A DNA stretch of 64,000 nucleotides from Clavibacter sepedonicus. Its GTDB lineage: Bacteria > Actinomycetota > Actinomycetes > Actinomycetales > Microbacteriaceae. The stretch is taken from NCBI RefSeq assembly GCF_000069225.1, contig NC_010407.1:744001-808000 (forward strand), written 5' to 3'. Made by a program: the position numbers and the translations under genes. Shown here piece after piece: positions 19,972-28,595 of the stretch (position 1 is its first letter; every line of letters starts with the position of its first letter). The notes under the pieces are model-generated. The model was given only the letters and a program-made list of their open reading frames with translations. It was not told the origin of the DNA and searched no databases.

Positions 19972-20047
19972 TTCAAGCTGGCCTCCCGCGGAACGTCGCC
20001 GGTTCGTCGTGTCCGTCACATCCCAGCACCTGAAAGGCCCGTCCCGC

Positions 20048-20431
20048 ATGGACCCGTTCACCCTGATCATGTTCGCCGTCCTGGCGCTGCTCATCTTCTT
20101 CATGTTCCGCAACAGCCGGAAGCGCCAGAAGGACCTCGCGGCGCTGCAGACGCAGATGGTGCCCGGTGCCGAGGTCATGACCGCGTCGGGCATCTACGGC
20201 ACGCTCGTCTCCTTCGACGAGGAGAACAACCTCGCCTACCTCGAGGTGTCGCCCGGCACGGTGCTGAAGCTGCACCGCCAGACGATCGCCCGCGTGGTCG
20301 AGCCGACCGTGGCCGACGACGCGTCCGTGCTGGTGGACGACGCGCCCGCAGCCGGCGTGGTCGACGAGGCCGGCACGAGCGACGCCTCGCGTCGCCTCGA
20401 CGAGGGCGACGCCCCCACCGCGCGCTCCTGA
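20048..20431 (+). CDS. yajC: Preprotein translocase subunit YajC
   Basis: Small membrane partner of SecDF. One N-terminal transmembrane helix (about residues 4-20, TLIMFAVLALLIFFMF), then a basic stretch and a beta-rich domain with MVPGAEVMTASGIYGTL, the YajC signature. The 127-residue protein ends in an acidic, Ala-rich tail. The ATG at 20048 has a GAAAGG-like site upstream; the longer open frame from 19907 overlaps ruvB and is a shadow. It heads yajC-secD-secF. Confidence 0.94.
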   Translation: MDPFTLIMFAVLALLIFFMFRNSRKRQKDLAALQTQMVPGAEVMTASGIYGTLVSFDEENNLAYLEVSPGTVLKLHRQTIARVVEPTVADDASVLVDDAPAAGVVDEAGTSDASRRLDEGDAPTARS

Positions 20432-20437
20432 TCCCCT

Positions 20438-20462
20438 GGCGGGCGGCCACCGGCCGCCTGCC
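20438..20462 (+). terminator. GC-rich hairpin between yajC and secD
   Basis: An 11-bp stem including one G-T pair (20438-20448 with 20452-20462) and a 3-nt loop, 6 bp after the yajC stop. There is no T run, so it may act as a partial terminator or a processing site that sets the yajC:secD ratio. Confidence 0.35.
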
Positions 20463-20557
20463 CCACCGGGCGCCTCCCCGCCCGGTCCCGCTTCCCCCTC
20501 CATCCGGAGCGCCGCGCGGATCCCGCCGGCCCACCGCGAAGAAAGTCGAGTGTCCAG

Positions 20558-22369
20558 GTGGCCAAGTCGCCCACACCGGTACGCAAGGCCAGGCGCAAGC
20601 TCATCTGGCTGCTGGTCATCATCGGAATCCTCGCGGGCGGCAACGCCGCGAGCGTGGCGTTCAGCAACGGGTCCTGGACCCCGAAGCTCGCGCTCGACCT
20701 CGAGGGCGGCACGCAGATCATCCTCGCGCCACAGCTCGACGGCGCGTCGTCCGGACCCACGAGCGAGCAGCTCGCCCAGGCGGTGTCGATCATCCGCCAG
20801 CGGGTCGACGCGAGCGGCGTCTCCGAGGCGGAGATCACCACGCAGGGCGGCAGCAACATCGTCGTGAGCCTGCCGGGCGAGCCCGACGCGGCCACCATGC
20901 AGCGCCTGCAGTCCTCGGCCAAGCTCGAGCTGCGTCCCGTGCTCATCGGCGCGGCCGGCACGGCGTCGGTCGCCCCGACGCCCACGCCCACCGACGGATC
21001 GGCTCCCGCGGACGGCACGACGCCGACCGACGGATCCACCCCCGCGGCGGAGGCGCCGGCGGCCACGCCCGATCCCTCCACCCTCTCCGACGAGCCCACC
21101 GCGGAGCCCACGGGCCCCAGCGACGTCTCCTGGGTGACGCCGCGTCTCCAGGCCGAGTTCGCCGCGTACGACTGCGCGACCGCACCCGAGAGCGATGGGC
21201 AGGCGGCTCCGGCCGACCGCGCGATCATCGCGTGCTCCGACGACGGCGCCGCGAAGTACGTCCTCGGCCCGGTCGAGGTGGACGGCAGCACGATCTCCGA
21301 CGCCACGAGCGGCCTGCAGCAGTCCAGCCAGGGCGTCAGCACCGGCACGTGGTCGGTCAACCTGGTCTTCGACGGCGACGGCACGAAGCAATTCGGCGAC
21401 ATGTCCACCCGCCTCATCACGCTGGAATCGCCTCGCAACCAGTTCGCGTTCGTGCTCGACAACGAGGTCATCTCCGCGCCGGTCACGCAGGGCGTCGTCA
21501 CGAACGGCAAGCCGTCCATCACCGGCAACTTCACGCAGGAGAGCGCCAAGGCGCTGGCCGACCAGCTCAAGTTCGGCGCCCTCCCGCTCAGCTTCACCTT
21601 GCAGAGCTCGGACGTCATCTCGGCCACCCTCGGCTCGTCGCAGCTCACCAGCGGCCTCATCGCGGGACTCATCGGTCTCGTGCTCGTGGTGCTCTACTCG
21701 CTCGTGCAGTACCGGGCGCTCGGCATGGTGACGATCGCGTCGCTCGTGATCGCCGCGGTGATCACGTACCTGCTCATCACGCTGCTCAGCTGGCGGGAGG
21801 GGTACAGGCTGTCTCTCGCCGGGGTGGCGGGGCTCATCGTGGCCATCGGCATCACGGCGGACTCGTTCATCGTGTACTTCGAACGCATCAAGGACGAGCT
21901 GCGGGACGGCCGCGGGCTCGTCTCCTCCGTCGAGCAGGGGTGGAAGCGCGCGCTGCGCACGATCATCGCGTCCGACACGGTCAACTTCCTCGCGGCGGCG
22001 GTGCTGTTCATCCTCGCGGTGGGCAACGTCAAGGGCTTCGCGCTCACGCTCGGGCTCACGACGATCATCGACCTCATCGTCGTGTCGCTGTTCACGCACC
22101 CGATCCTGCAGCTGCTGGCGAATCGGCGCTTCTTCGCCGAGGGCCACCGCATGAGCGGGCTCGACCCGCGGGCGCTGGGTGCGGTGTACCGGGGCCGCGC
22201 CACGTTCCGCACCCCCACCGCCACCACGGGACGCCGCGCCGCCGCGGCCAAGGAGGCGGCACGTCGGCAGACCATCGCCGAGCGAAAGGCCGCCCAGCAG
22301 GCGACAGGATCCACGAAGACCGCGACGATCGACGCGCCGCGGGCCGACGACACGAGCAGGGACGACTGA
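20558..22369 (+). CDS. secD: Protein translocase subunit SecD
   Basis: SecD with SecF uses the proton gradient to pull exported proteins through SecYEG. The 603-residue protein has an N-terminal transmembrane helix (about 12-28), the LDLEGGTQIIL motif, a large external domain, and five C-terminal helices starting near residue 360, including the conserved GITADSFIVYFERIKDE. The external domain carries an unusual Pro/Thr/Ala-rich segment (about residues 133-186) that looks like a disordered linker. The C-terminal tail is basic and Ala-rich. The stop overlaps the secF ATG by one base. Confidence 0.95.
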   Translation: MAKSPTPVRKARRKLIWLLVIIGILAGGNAASVAFSNGSWTPKLALDLEGGTQIILAPQLDGASSGPTSEQLAQAVSIIRQRVDASGVSEAEITTQGGSNIVVSLPGEPDAATMQRLQSSAKLELRPVLIGAAGTASVAPTPTPTDGSAPADGTTPTDGSTPAAEAPAATPDPSTLSDEPTAEPTGPSDVSWVTPRLQAEFAAYDCATAPESDGQAAPADRAIIACSDDGAAKYVLGPVEVDGSTISDATSGLQQSSQGVSTGTWSVNLVFDGDGTKQFGDMSTRLITLESPRNQFAFVLDNEVISAPVTQGVVTNGKPSITGNFTQESAKALADQLKFGALPLSFTLQSSDVISATLGSSQLTSGLIAGLIGLVLVVLYSLVQYRALGMVTIASLVIAAVITYLLITLLSWREGYRLSLAGVAGLIVAIGITADSFIVYFERIKDELRDGRGLVSSVEQGWKRALRTIIASDTVNFLAAAVLFILAVGNVKGFALTLGLTTIIDLIVVSLFTHPILQLLANRRFFAEGHRMSGLDPRALGAVYRGRATFRTPTATTGRRAAAAKEAARRQTIAERKAAQQATGSTKTATIDAPRADDTSRDD

Positions 22370-23379
22370 TGGCTGGCTTCTCCGAGTTCGGCAACGACCT
22401 CTACACGGGCAAGCGCTCGTTCGACATCGTCGGGCGCCGCCGTCTCTGGTACTCGATCGCCGCGATCTGCATCCTCGTCTCGGTCCTCGGCCCGCTGCTG
22501 CGCGGCGGCTTCACGTTCGGCATCGAGTTCACGGGCGGATCCGAGTACACGGTGAGCGGGGTGCAGTCGCAGTCGCAGGACATCGCGAGCGACGCCGTCG
22601 CCACCGTCACCCCGGTGCCGGCCCGCGTCTCGTCCGTCGGGTCCGACGGCGTCCGCGTCCAGACCGACCAGCTGCAGCCCGCCGACAGCACCGCCGTGCG
22701 CCAGGCGCTCGCGACGGCGTACGGCGTCGAGACGTCCAGTGTCACCGAGTCCTTCATCGGGCCGTCCTGGGGCCAGGACATCACCCGTCAGGCGCTGTGG
22801 GGACTCGTCGTGTTCCTCGCGCTGGCCGCCGTCGTCATGTCGGTCTACTTCCGCACGTGGAAGATGTCCGTCGCGGCGATCATCGCCCTCCTGCACGACC
22901 TCGTGCTCACCGCCGGCATCTACGGCATCACGGGCTTCGAGGTCACCCCGGCGGCCGTCATCGGATTCCTCACGATCCTCGGGTACTCCCTCTACGACAC
23001 GGTCGTGGTGTTCGACAAGATCCGCGAGAACACCGCGGAGGACGGGCAGGAGTCCCGGCGCACGTTCGCGCAGTCGGTCAACCTCGCGGTGAACCAGACG
23101 CTGGTGCGCTCGATCAACACCTCGATCGTCGCGATCCTGCCGGTCGGCTCGATCCTCTTCATCGGCGCCGTAGTGCTCGGCGCGGGCACGCTGCGCGACA
23201 TCGCGCTGTCGCTGTTCATCGGCATCATCGTCGGCACCTACTCGACGATCTTCATCGCGGCCCCGTTGTACGCCCACCTCCGCGAGGGCGAGCCCAAGGT
23301 AAAGCGCGGGGACGCCCTGGCAGCGTCGGCCGCGAGCCGCGCCCAGGCCGAGCGCGCCGCCGTGACCGTGGAGTCGTGA
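22369..23379 (+). CDS. secF: Protein translocase subunit SecF
   Basis: Partner of SecD. The 336-residue protein has a first helix after RRRLWYSIAAICI, the FTFGIEFTGGSEY motif, and five more helices with the conserved GFLTILGYSLYDTVVVFDKI (the proton-relay region) and RSINTSIVAILP. The ATG at 22369 overlaps the secD TGA. The TGA overlaps the GTG of the following rhodanese gene, so the three are translationally linked. Confidence 0.96.
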   Translation: MAGFSEFGNDLYTGKRSFDIVGRRRLWYSIAAICILVSVLGPLLRGGFTFGIEFTGGSEYTVSGVQSQSQDIASDAVATVTPVPARVSSVGSDGVRVQTDQLQPADSTAVRQALATAYGVETSSVTESFIGPSWGQDITRQALWGLVVFLALAAVVMSVYFRTWKMSVAAIIALLHDLVLTAGIYGITGFEVTPAAVIGFLTILGYSLYDTVVVFDKIRENTAEDGQESRRTFAQSVNLAVNQTLVRSINTSIVAILPVGSILFIGAVVLGAGTLRDIALSLFIGIIVGTYSTIFIAAPLYAHLREGEPKVKRGDALAASAASRAQAERAAVTVES

Positions 23380-23735
23380 CGAGCTCGCAGGGCGCCGGCG
23401 TCCCCGAGGACCTCGACGCCGCCACCGCCAAGGCCCGCACCGCGACGGGGGACTCCTGGCTCCTCGACGTGCGCGAGCCGGACGAGTGGGAGGCCGGCCA
23501 CTCCGCCGTCGCCCACCACATCCCGATGGGCGAGCTCGAGGCGCGCGTCGCCGAGATCCCGACCGACCGGCACATCGCGGTCGTCTGCCGCTCCGGCCAC
23601 CGGTCGGGCATCGCGACCCAGGCGCTCCTGCGCGGCGGGTTTGCGGCCTCGAACGTCACCGGCGGCATGCACGCGTGGTCCGAGATGGGCGGCGACGTCG
23701 TCACCGACGACGGGCAGCCCGGCCGCGTCGCCTGA
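23376..23735 (+). CDS. Rhodanese-like domain protein
   Basis: A single-domain, 119-residue sulfurtransferase. The start of the fold is LLDVREPDEWEAGH, and the active-site loop is VVCRSGHRS with Cys71, so it should accept a persulfide. No signal peptide is present, so it is cytoplasmic. Its GTG overlaps the secF stop. The sulfur donor and acceptor are unknown, and the secDF linkage may be positional only. Confidence 0.9.
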   Translation: MTSSQGAGVPEDLDAATAKARTATGDSWLLDVREPDEWEAGHSAVAHHIPMGELEARVAEIPTDRHIAVVCRSGHRSGIATQALLRGGFAASNVTGGMHAWSEMGGDVVTDDGQPGRVA

Positions 23736-23826
23736 GGCGCGACCTCGGCGCCCCGCCGTGTGGCCGCCGCCTTCCGAGGCCTCCGACCCCGTCGCCCCCC
23801 CGTGGTCGGGAGCTCTCGGGTGCGGT

Positions 23827-23832
23827 GATAAT
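23827..23832 (+). promoter_or_regulatory. Extended -10 promoter element of relA
   Basis: GATAAT preceded by a T gives TGATAAT about 33 nt upstream of the relA ATG. It is one of the few near-consensus -10 boxes in this GC-rich window. The -35 region is weak. Confidence 0.5.
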
Positions 23833-23865
23833 TTGGTCTCCAGCACACGCCTGGGAGGCTGAACG

Positions 23866-26115
23866 ATGACGGAGACGACCTCGAGCACGGCTTCCCTCCG
23901 GCGCCTGGTGCCCCGCCTGTTCTCCCGGGCCCAACCGGCCGGCGCCGTCGAGCAGCTGATCCGCACCGCGCGCCTGCACCACCCCAAGGCCGACATGAGC
24001 CTCATCGAGCGGGCGTACGCCGTCGCCGAGCGGGCGCACGAGGGCCAGAAGCGCAAGAGCGGCGAGCCGTACATCACCCACCCGGTCGCGGTGGCGCAGA
24101 TCCTCGCCGATCTCGGCATCGGCCCCAAGACCCTCGCGGCCGCCCTCCTCCACGACACGGTCGAGGACACCGAGTACACGCTCGACATGCTGCGCCACGA
24201 CTTCGGCGACGAGATCGCCATGCTCGTCGACGGCGTCACGAAGCTCGACAAGCTGAAGTACGGCGACAGCGCGCAGGCCGAGACGGTGCGCAAGATGGTC
24301 GTGGCCATGTCCAAGGACATCCGTGTCCTCGTCGTCAAGCTCGCCGACCGCCTGCACAACGCGCGCACGTGGGGCTTCGTCGAGTCCGCCTCCGCCGAGC
24401 GGAAGGCCAAGGAGACCCTCGAGATCTACGCGCCGCTCGCGCACCGCCTCGGCATCTCGACCATCAAGTGGGAGCTCGAGGACCTCTCGTTCGCGGTGCT
24501 CTACCCGAAGATCTACGTCGAGATCGAGAACCTCGTGAAGCAGCGCACGCCGCAGCGCGAGGAGTTCGTGCAGCAGGTGATCGACAGCGTCAACGACGAC
24601 CTGCGGGCCGCCAAGATCCGCGGCAAGGTGGCCGGCCGGCCCAAGCAGTACTACTCGATCTACCAGAAGATGGTCGTGCGCGGCCGCGAGTTCGACGAGA
24701 TCTACGACCTCGTCGGCATCCGCGTGCTGGTCGACTCGCTGCGGGACTGCTACGCCGTCCTCGGCGCGATCCATGCCCGCTGGACGCCCGTGCCCGGGCG
24801 CTTCAAGGACTACATCGCCACGCCCAAGTTCAACCTCTACCAGTCGCTGCACACGACCGTGATCGGGCCGAAGGGCCGGCCGGTGGAGATCCAGATCCGC
24901 ACGCACGAGATGCACCAGCGCGCCGAGTTCGGCGTCGCGGCGCACTGGAAGTACAAGGAGCGCATGAACGGCGGGCGCGCCGCCGAGGTGTCGCCCCAGG
25001 GCGACACGGACCTCGCCTGGCTCGCGCACATCTCCGACTGGCAGTCCGAGACGGCGGATCCGGGGGAGTTCCTCGACTCCCTGCGCTTCGAGATCGGGGC
25101 GAAGGAGGTCTACGTCTTCACGCCGCACGGGAAGGTGATCGGCCTGCCCGCCGGCGGGACGCCCGTGGACTTCGCCTATGCCGTGCACACGGACGTGGGT
25201 CACCGCACCATGGGGGCGAAGGTGAACGGGCGGCTCGTGCCGCTCGAGAACCCGCTCACCACGGGCGACGTGGTCGAGGTGTTCACGTCGAAGAACCCCG
25301 ACAGCGGTCCGAGCAAGGACTGGCTCGCGATCGTGAAGAGCGCCCGCGCGCGCAACAAGATCAAGCAGTGGTTCACCAAGGAGCGGCGCGAGGAGGCGAT
25401 CGAGCAGGGCAAGGACGCCATCGCCCGCGCGATGCGCAAGCAGAACCTCCCGCTGCAGAAGCTCATGAACCAGGACGCGTTCTCGGACGTAGCGCAGAGC
25501 ATGAAGTACGACGACGTCGCGGCGCTCTACGCCGCGGTCGGTGAGGGGCACGTCTCGACCCAGTCGGTGATCGAGAAGGTCCTCTCCTCCATCCAGGGCG
25601 ACAGCGGCGGGGAGGCCGAGGAGGTCTTCGCCGTCACGCAGCGCTCGCGCGTGTCGCGGAACAGCGACTCCGGTGTTCTCGTGCGCGGGGCGCCCGACAT
25701 CCTCGTGAAGCTCGCCAAGTGCTGCACGCCGGTGCCGGGCGACGAGATCATCGGGTTCGTGACGCGCGGCGCGGGGGTCTCCGTGCACCAGGCCAACTGC
25801 CACAACGTGGACTCGCTGCGCGCGGAGCCCGACCGCATGATCGAGGTGGAGTGGGCGCCGTCGTCCAAGAGCCTGTTCCTCGTGCACATCCAGGTGGAGG
25901 CGCTCGACCGGTCCGGCCTCCTCAGCGACGTCACGCGCGTGCTGTCGGAGCACCACGTCAACATCCTCTCCGCGTCCGTCTCGACGTCGTCCAACCGGCT
26001 CGCCATCAGCCGCTTCGTCTTCGAGATGGGCGACGTAACGCACCTCGACCGGGTGCTCAACGCGGTGCGCCGCATCGACGCGGTGTACGACGTCTACCGG
26101 GTCAGCGGCGGCTGA
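23866..26115 (+). CDS. relA: Bifunctional (p)ppGpp synthetase/hydrolase (Rsh)
   Basis: Makes and degrades the stringent-response alarmone. The 749-residue protein has the complete long-RSH layout. The HD hydrolase domain has THPVAVA (71-77) and HDTVED (His96-Asp97). The synthetase domain (about 260-400) has GRPKQYYSIYQKM and KFNLYQSLHTTV. TGS follows (about 410-470), then a helical region, a CCTPVPGD zinc-finger-like segment and a C-terminal ACT domain (about 670-745). Both active sites look intact. The ATG at 23866 has GGGAGG upstream. It ends tail-to-tail with, and overlaps by 22 bp, the next minus-strand gene. Confidence 0.97.
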   Translation: MTETTSSTASLRRLVPRLFSRAQPAGAVEQLIRTARLHHPKADMSLIERAYAVAERAHEGQKRKSGEPYITHPVAVAQILADLGIGPKTLAAALLHDTVEDTEYTLDMLRHDFGDEIAMLVDGVTKLDKLKYGDSAQAETVRKMVVAMSKDIRVLVVKLADRLHNARTWGFVESASAERKAKETLEIYAPLAHRLGISTIKWELEDLSFAVLYPKIYVEIENLVKQRTPQREEFVQQVIDSVNDDLRAAKIRGKVAGRPKQYYSIYQKMVVRGREFDEIYDLVGIRVLVDSLRDCYAVLGAIHARWTPVPGRFKDYIATPKFNLYQSLHTTVIGPKGRPVEIQIRTHEMHQRAEFGVAAHWKYKERMNGGRAAEVSPQGDTDLAWLAHISDWQSETADPGEFLDSLRFEIGAKEVYVFTPHGKVIGLPAGGTPVDFAYAVHTDVGHRTMGAKVNGRLVPLENPLTTGDVVEVFTSKNPDSGPSKDWLAIVKSARARNKIKQWFTKERREEAIEQGKDAIARAMRKQNLPLQKLMNQDAFSDVAQSMKYDDVAALYAAVGEGHVSTQSVIEKVLSSIQGDSGGEAEEVFAVTQRSRVSRNSDSGVLVRGAPDILVKLAKCCTPVPGDEIIGFVTRGAGVSVHQANCHNVDSLRAEPDRMIEVEWAPSSKSLFLVHIQVEALDRSGLLSDVTRVLSEHHVNILSASVSTSSNRLAISRFVFEMGDVTHLDRVLNAVRRIDAVYDVYRVSGG

Positions 26116-26669
26116 CGAGCATCCGCGCCGCGCCCGCCCTCGGCGTCGTCCCGCGGTGCGGTGCGGCGGGCCAGGGCATCGAGCCGGGTAAGCGCACGGC
26201 GCTTGTCGGGAAGCGCGCCGGAGGCGGCGAGGTGCTCCCGCGCGGCTGCGTCCGTCACCCCGGGCAGCGTCAGCAGGCCGAGGCACGCGTCCTCGTGGAA
26301 CGGGGAGAAGTCGGCGACCGTGCGCGCGATGTCGCACAGCGTCCGCAGCGGCGTCGTGATCCGGAGGCCGGCCAGCACGATCGTGTCGCGCTCGTCGAGC
26401 ACGACCTCGCGGATGCGCACGTTGCGCAGCGCCGGCGGGTGGCAGCGCGCGACGCTGTCGACGCAGTACTCGTGGGTGCGGGGCGGGGTGCGGACGGCGC
26501 CGTGCACCCACGCGGCGAGCGCCGCGGCGCGGAGCCAGGGCGAGGCCAGCTCGTCGACGGGGGAGTAGCAGGCATCCACCTCGTATACCTCGCCGTCGAG
26601 GCGGGCGGAGCAGAGCTCGGCGAGGGGGAGGTCGAGCACGGACAGGACGGGCGCGAGGCGGGGTGACAT
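26094..26669 (-). CDS. AbiEi-like (type IV antitoxin C-terminal type) hypothetical protein
   Basis: A 191-residue protein I can place only loosely. The segment WLRAAALAAWVHGAV and the motif GLRITTPLRTLCDIAR resemble the C-terminal region of actinobacterial proteins annotated as AbiEi-family antitoxins. No N-terminal winged helix is visible, and no AbiEii-type nucleotidyltransferase toxin lies next to it, so it is an orphan and the toxin-antitoxin label should not be taken as function. It overlaps the relA 3' end by 22 bp in convergent orientation. A start at 26669 is assumed; no clear ribosome site is seen. Confidence 0.6.
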   Translation of the reverse strand: MSPRLAPVLSVLDLPLAELCSARLDGEVYEVDACYSPVDELASPWLRAAALAAWVHGAVRTPPRTHEYCVDSVARCHPPALRNVRIREVVLDERDTIVLAGLRITTPLRTLCDIARTVADFSPFHEDACLGLLTLPGVTDAAAREHLAASGALPDKRRALTRLDALARRTAPRDDAEGGRGADARQPPLTR

Positions 26670-26704
26670 GCGCGCACCATGCCATCGCGCGCCGCCGGAC
26701 GGGC

Positions 26705-26740
26705 GACGGCCCGGGATCCTGTGGAGGATCCCGGGCCGTC
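26705..26740 (-). terminator. Long GC-rich hairpin terminator after the DUF349 gene
   Basis: A perfect 15-bp stem (26705-26719 with 26726-26740) with a 6-nt loop, 22 bp past the stop of the minus-strand DUF349 gene. It has no T run, like many actinobacterial terminators. Each arm contains GGATCC. Confidence 0.7.
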
Positions 26741-26762
26741 GTCGTGGTGCGGAGGGGGCGGG

Positions 26763-27995
26763 CTACGAGCCGAGCGCGTCCAGCCAGACGCGGCGGGCGG
26801 CGAGGGCCTCCTCGGCGTCCTTGATGCGTCGCGCGTCGCCATCGGCCCTGGCCGCGTCGAGCTCGCGCTGCAGCTTGTCGATGGCGGCGCCGAGCTGCGA
26901 GGCGAGCCCCTCGGAGCGGGCCTTCGTCTCTGGGTTGTTCTTGCGCCAGAACTCCTCGTCCAGGGTCCGCACATGGGTCTCGACCTTGCGCAGGCGGTCC
27001 TCGACGGTCTTGACGCTGTCCCTCGGCACGCGGCCGATCGCGTCCCAGCGGAGCTGGACGGCGGTGAGCTTGTCGCGCGCGGCGGTGCGCTCCGTGATCT
27101 GGAGGATGGGCTCGGCCTCGTCGAGGAGGGCGAGCTTGGCCTGGAGATTGGCCTGCTGCTCCTCGTCGTCCGCGGCATCGACCTCGGCCTTGGCGCCGTA
27201 GAGCACGTCGCCCGCGGCCTTGAACTGCGCCCAGAGCGCGTCGTCGTAGCGCTTGCCGGCGCGGCCGGCCAGCTTCCACTCGTCGAGGAGACGGCGGTAC
27301 GCGGGAATCCCGGCGACGCCCTGCGGCTCGAGAGCACGTGCCTGCTCGACGATGGCCTGCTTCTTCGAGCGGGCGTCCTTGTGCGCGTTGTCGAGCTCGG
27401 CGAAGAAGGCCTTGCGCTCGGTGTCGATGGTGGAACGCGCCGTGCGGAACCGCTTCCAGAGCTCGTTGGCGTCGTTCTTGGGCAGACGGGGCCCCGTCTG
27501 CTGGTGCTGCTGCCAGCGGGCGAACAGGGCGTCGACCTCGGCGGTCAGCTGCTTCCACTGCACCTTCGAGAAGTCCTGGCTCGCGAGGCGCTCGGTCTCC
27601 TCCACGATGGCGGTGCGCTCGGCGATGGCGCCCTGCACCACCTGCCGCTGCTCCTCGCCCTGCTTCTCGGTGAGCTCGCCGACGGTGGCGGCGAGGACGT
27701 CGAGCCGGGCGCGGAGGGCGGCGAGGTCGCCGACGGCGTTCGCTCCGTCCACGGCCTGGATGAGGTGCGCGACGGCCTTGGCGACGTCGGTGGCCGGGGC
27801 GCCGCGCTTGGCGCGCTGCTCCAGGAGCGTGACCTGCCTCGCGAGGTCGGTGAACTTGCGCTGGAAGTAGGCCAGCGCCTCCTCGGGGGTGCCGTCGGGG
27901 TACTGGCCGACGGCTCGTTCGCCGTCGCCCTCGCGGAGGAAGACGGTGCCCGTCTCGTCGACGCGGCCCCAGGGGGTCTGATCGTTGTCAGCCAC
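26763..27995 (-). CDS. DUF349 domain protein
   Basis: A 410-residue, almost entirely alpha-helical and charged protein built of repeated DUF349 units (recurring segments such as LWKRFRTARSTIDTERKAFF, ALWAQFKAAGDVLYGAK and VQLRWDAIGRVPRDS). The N-terminus has a small beta-rich part (WGRVDETGTVFLREGDGER). DUF349 proteins are widespread in actinobacteria and have no agreed function; long helical repeats suggest a scaffold or nucleic-acid contact. GTG 27995 has GGTGAG upstream. It is transcribed alone and ends in a strong hairpin. Confidence 0.88.
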   Translation of the reverse strand: MADNDQTPWGRVDETGTVFLREGDGERAVGQYPDGTPEEALAYFQRKFTDLARQVTLLEQRAKRGAPATDVAKAVAHLIQAVDGANAVGDLAALRARLDVLAATVGELTEKQGEEQRQVVQGAIAERTAIVEETERLASQDFSKVQWKQLTAEVDALFARWQQHQQTGPRLPKNDANELWKRFRTARSTIDTERKAFFAELDNAHKDARSKKQAIVEQARALEPQGVAGIPAYRRLLDEWKLAGRAGKRYDDALWAQFKAAGDVLYGAKAEVDAADDEEQQANLQAKLALLDEAEPILQITERTAARDKLTAVQLRWDAIGRVPRDSVKTVEDRLRKVETHVRTLDEEFWRKNNPETKARSEGLASQLGAAIDKLQRELDAARADGDARRIKDAEEALAARRVWLDALGS

Positions 27996-28259
27996 GGATG
28001 CTCACCTTGTTCGTAGGACCGGCCGGACCGGTGCGGAGACGTGCACGTCAGCCTAGAGCACGCCTCCCGGACGGGATCGTCCCGCGACGGGCGCCGGCTG
28101 ACCTGTCGATCATGCCCGAGGGCGGGCCGCCGATGCGCGGGTCGACGCCGATCCGACCCGCCTCGCAGGGGCCCGTGAGGACCGTGCGGGGGCCGACCCT
28201 CCGGTCCCGCGCCCCGTGGAGACCGCGGAGTCGGGTCGGCGGGACAGGGGGTCAGCGGG
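27996..28259. other. Intergenic region upstream of the DUF349 gene
   Basis: A 264-bp gap between the DUF349 start and the end of the small membrane protein gene (both minus strand). It must hold the DUF349 promoter. Near 28246-28270 there is a short run of GGGTCAG-type repeats. I see no supported gene or RNA. Confidence 0.4.
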
Positions 28260-28523
28260 TCAGGGGGTCGGCGTGACGTGCGGCGTCGCGGGAGCGGGGG
28301 ACGACGGCGAGGACGAGGGAGCGGGGGCCGGCGCGCCGGGCCCGGACTCGTACGCGAGCTGGGCCCCGACCGCGAGCGCCGCGACGAGGATCACGGCGAC
28401 GACCGCGGCGACGTCGTCGCGGCGGCGGCGTCGGAGGGCGCGGGCGTGGAGCTCCTGGCGGGCCGCGTATCGGCGAAGCCGGGCCTGCGCCTCGCGGGCT
28501 GCGCGGTCGTTCTTGGGGGCCAC
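28260..28523 (-). CDS. Small single-pass membrane protein, unknown function
   Basis: An 87-residue protein: a very basic N-terminal half (KNDRAAREAQARLRRYAARQ and further Arg-rich sequence), one transmembrane helix (about 42-58, AAVVAVILVAALAVGAQLA) and an outer tail made of Ala, Pro, Ser and Thr. The GTG at 28523 has GGAGG 5 nt upstream, which supports it as a real gene. It is divergent from rarA with 72 bp between. No family is recognised. A positively charged inside and Pro-rich outside suggest a type II orientation. Confidence 0.65.
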   Translation of the reverse strand: MAPKNDRAAREAQARLRRYAARQELHARALRRRRRDDVAAVVAVILVAALAVGAQLAYESGPGAPAPAPSSSPSSPAPATPHVTPTP

Positions 28524-28582
28524 GGCGTCCTCCGGTCGGTCCCGCCCGAGGCGGCGGTACGGGAACCATAGCCGGTCGCGCC

Positions 28583-28588
28583 TACCAT
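28583..28588 (+). promoter_or_regulatory. -10 hexamer of a leaderless rarA transcript
   Basis: TACCAT lies exactly 7 nt before the rarA ATG, with no ribosome site between. Confidence 0.5.
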
Positions 28589-28595
28589 CGAGGTC

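Noticed and set aside
23701..27558. Minus-strand open frame of about 1,285 codons opposite relA
   Set aside because: Antisense shadow; relA on the plus strand has complete HD, synthetase, TGS and ACT domains.
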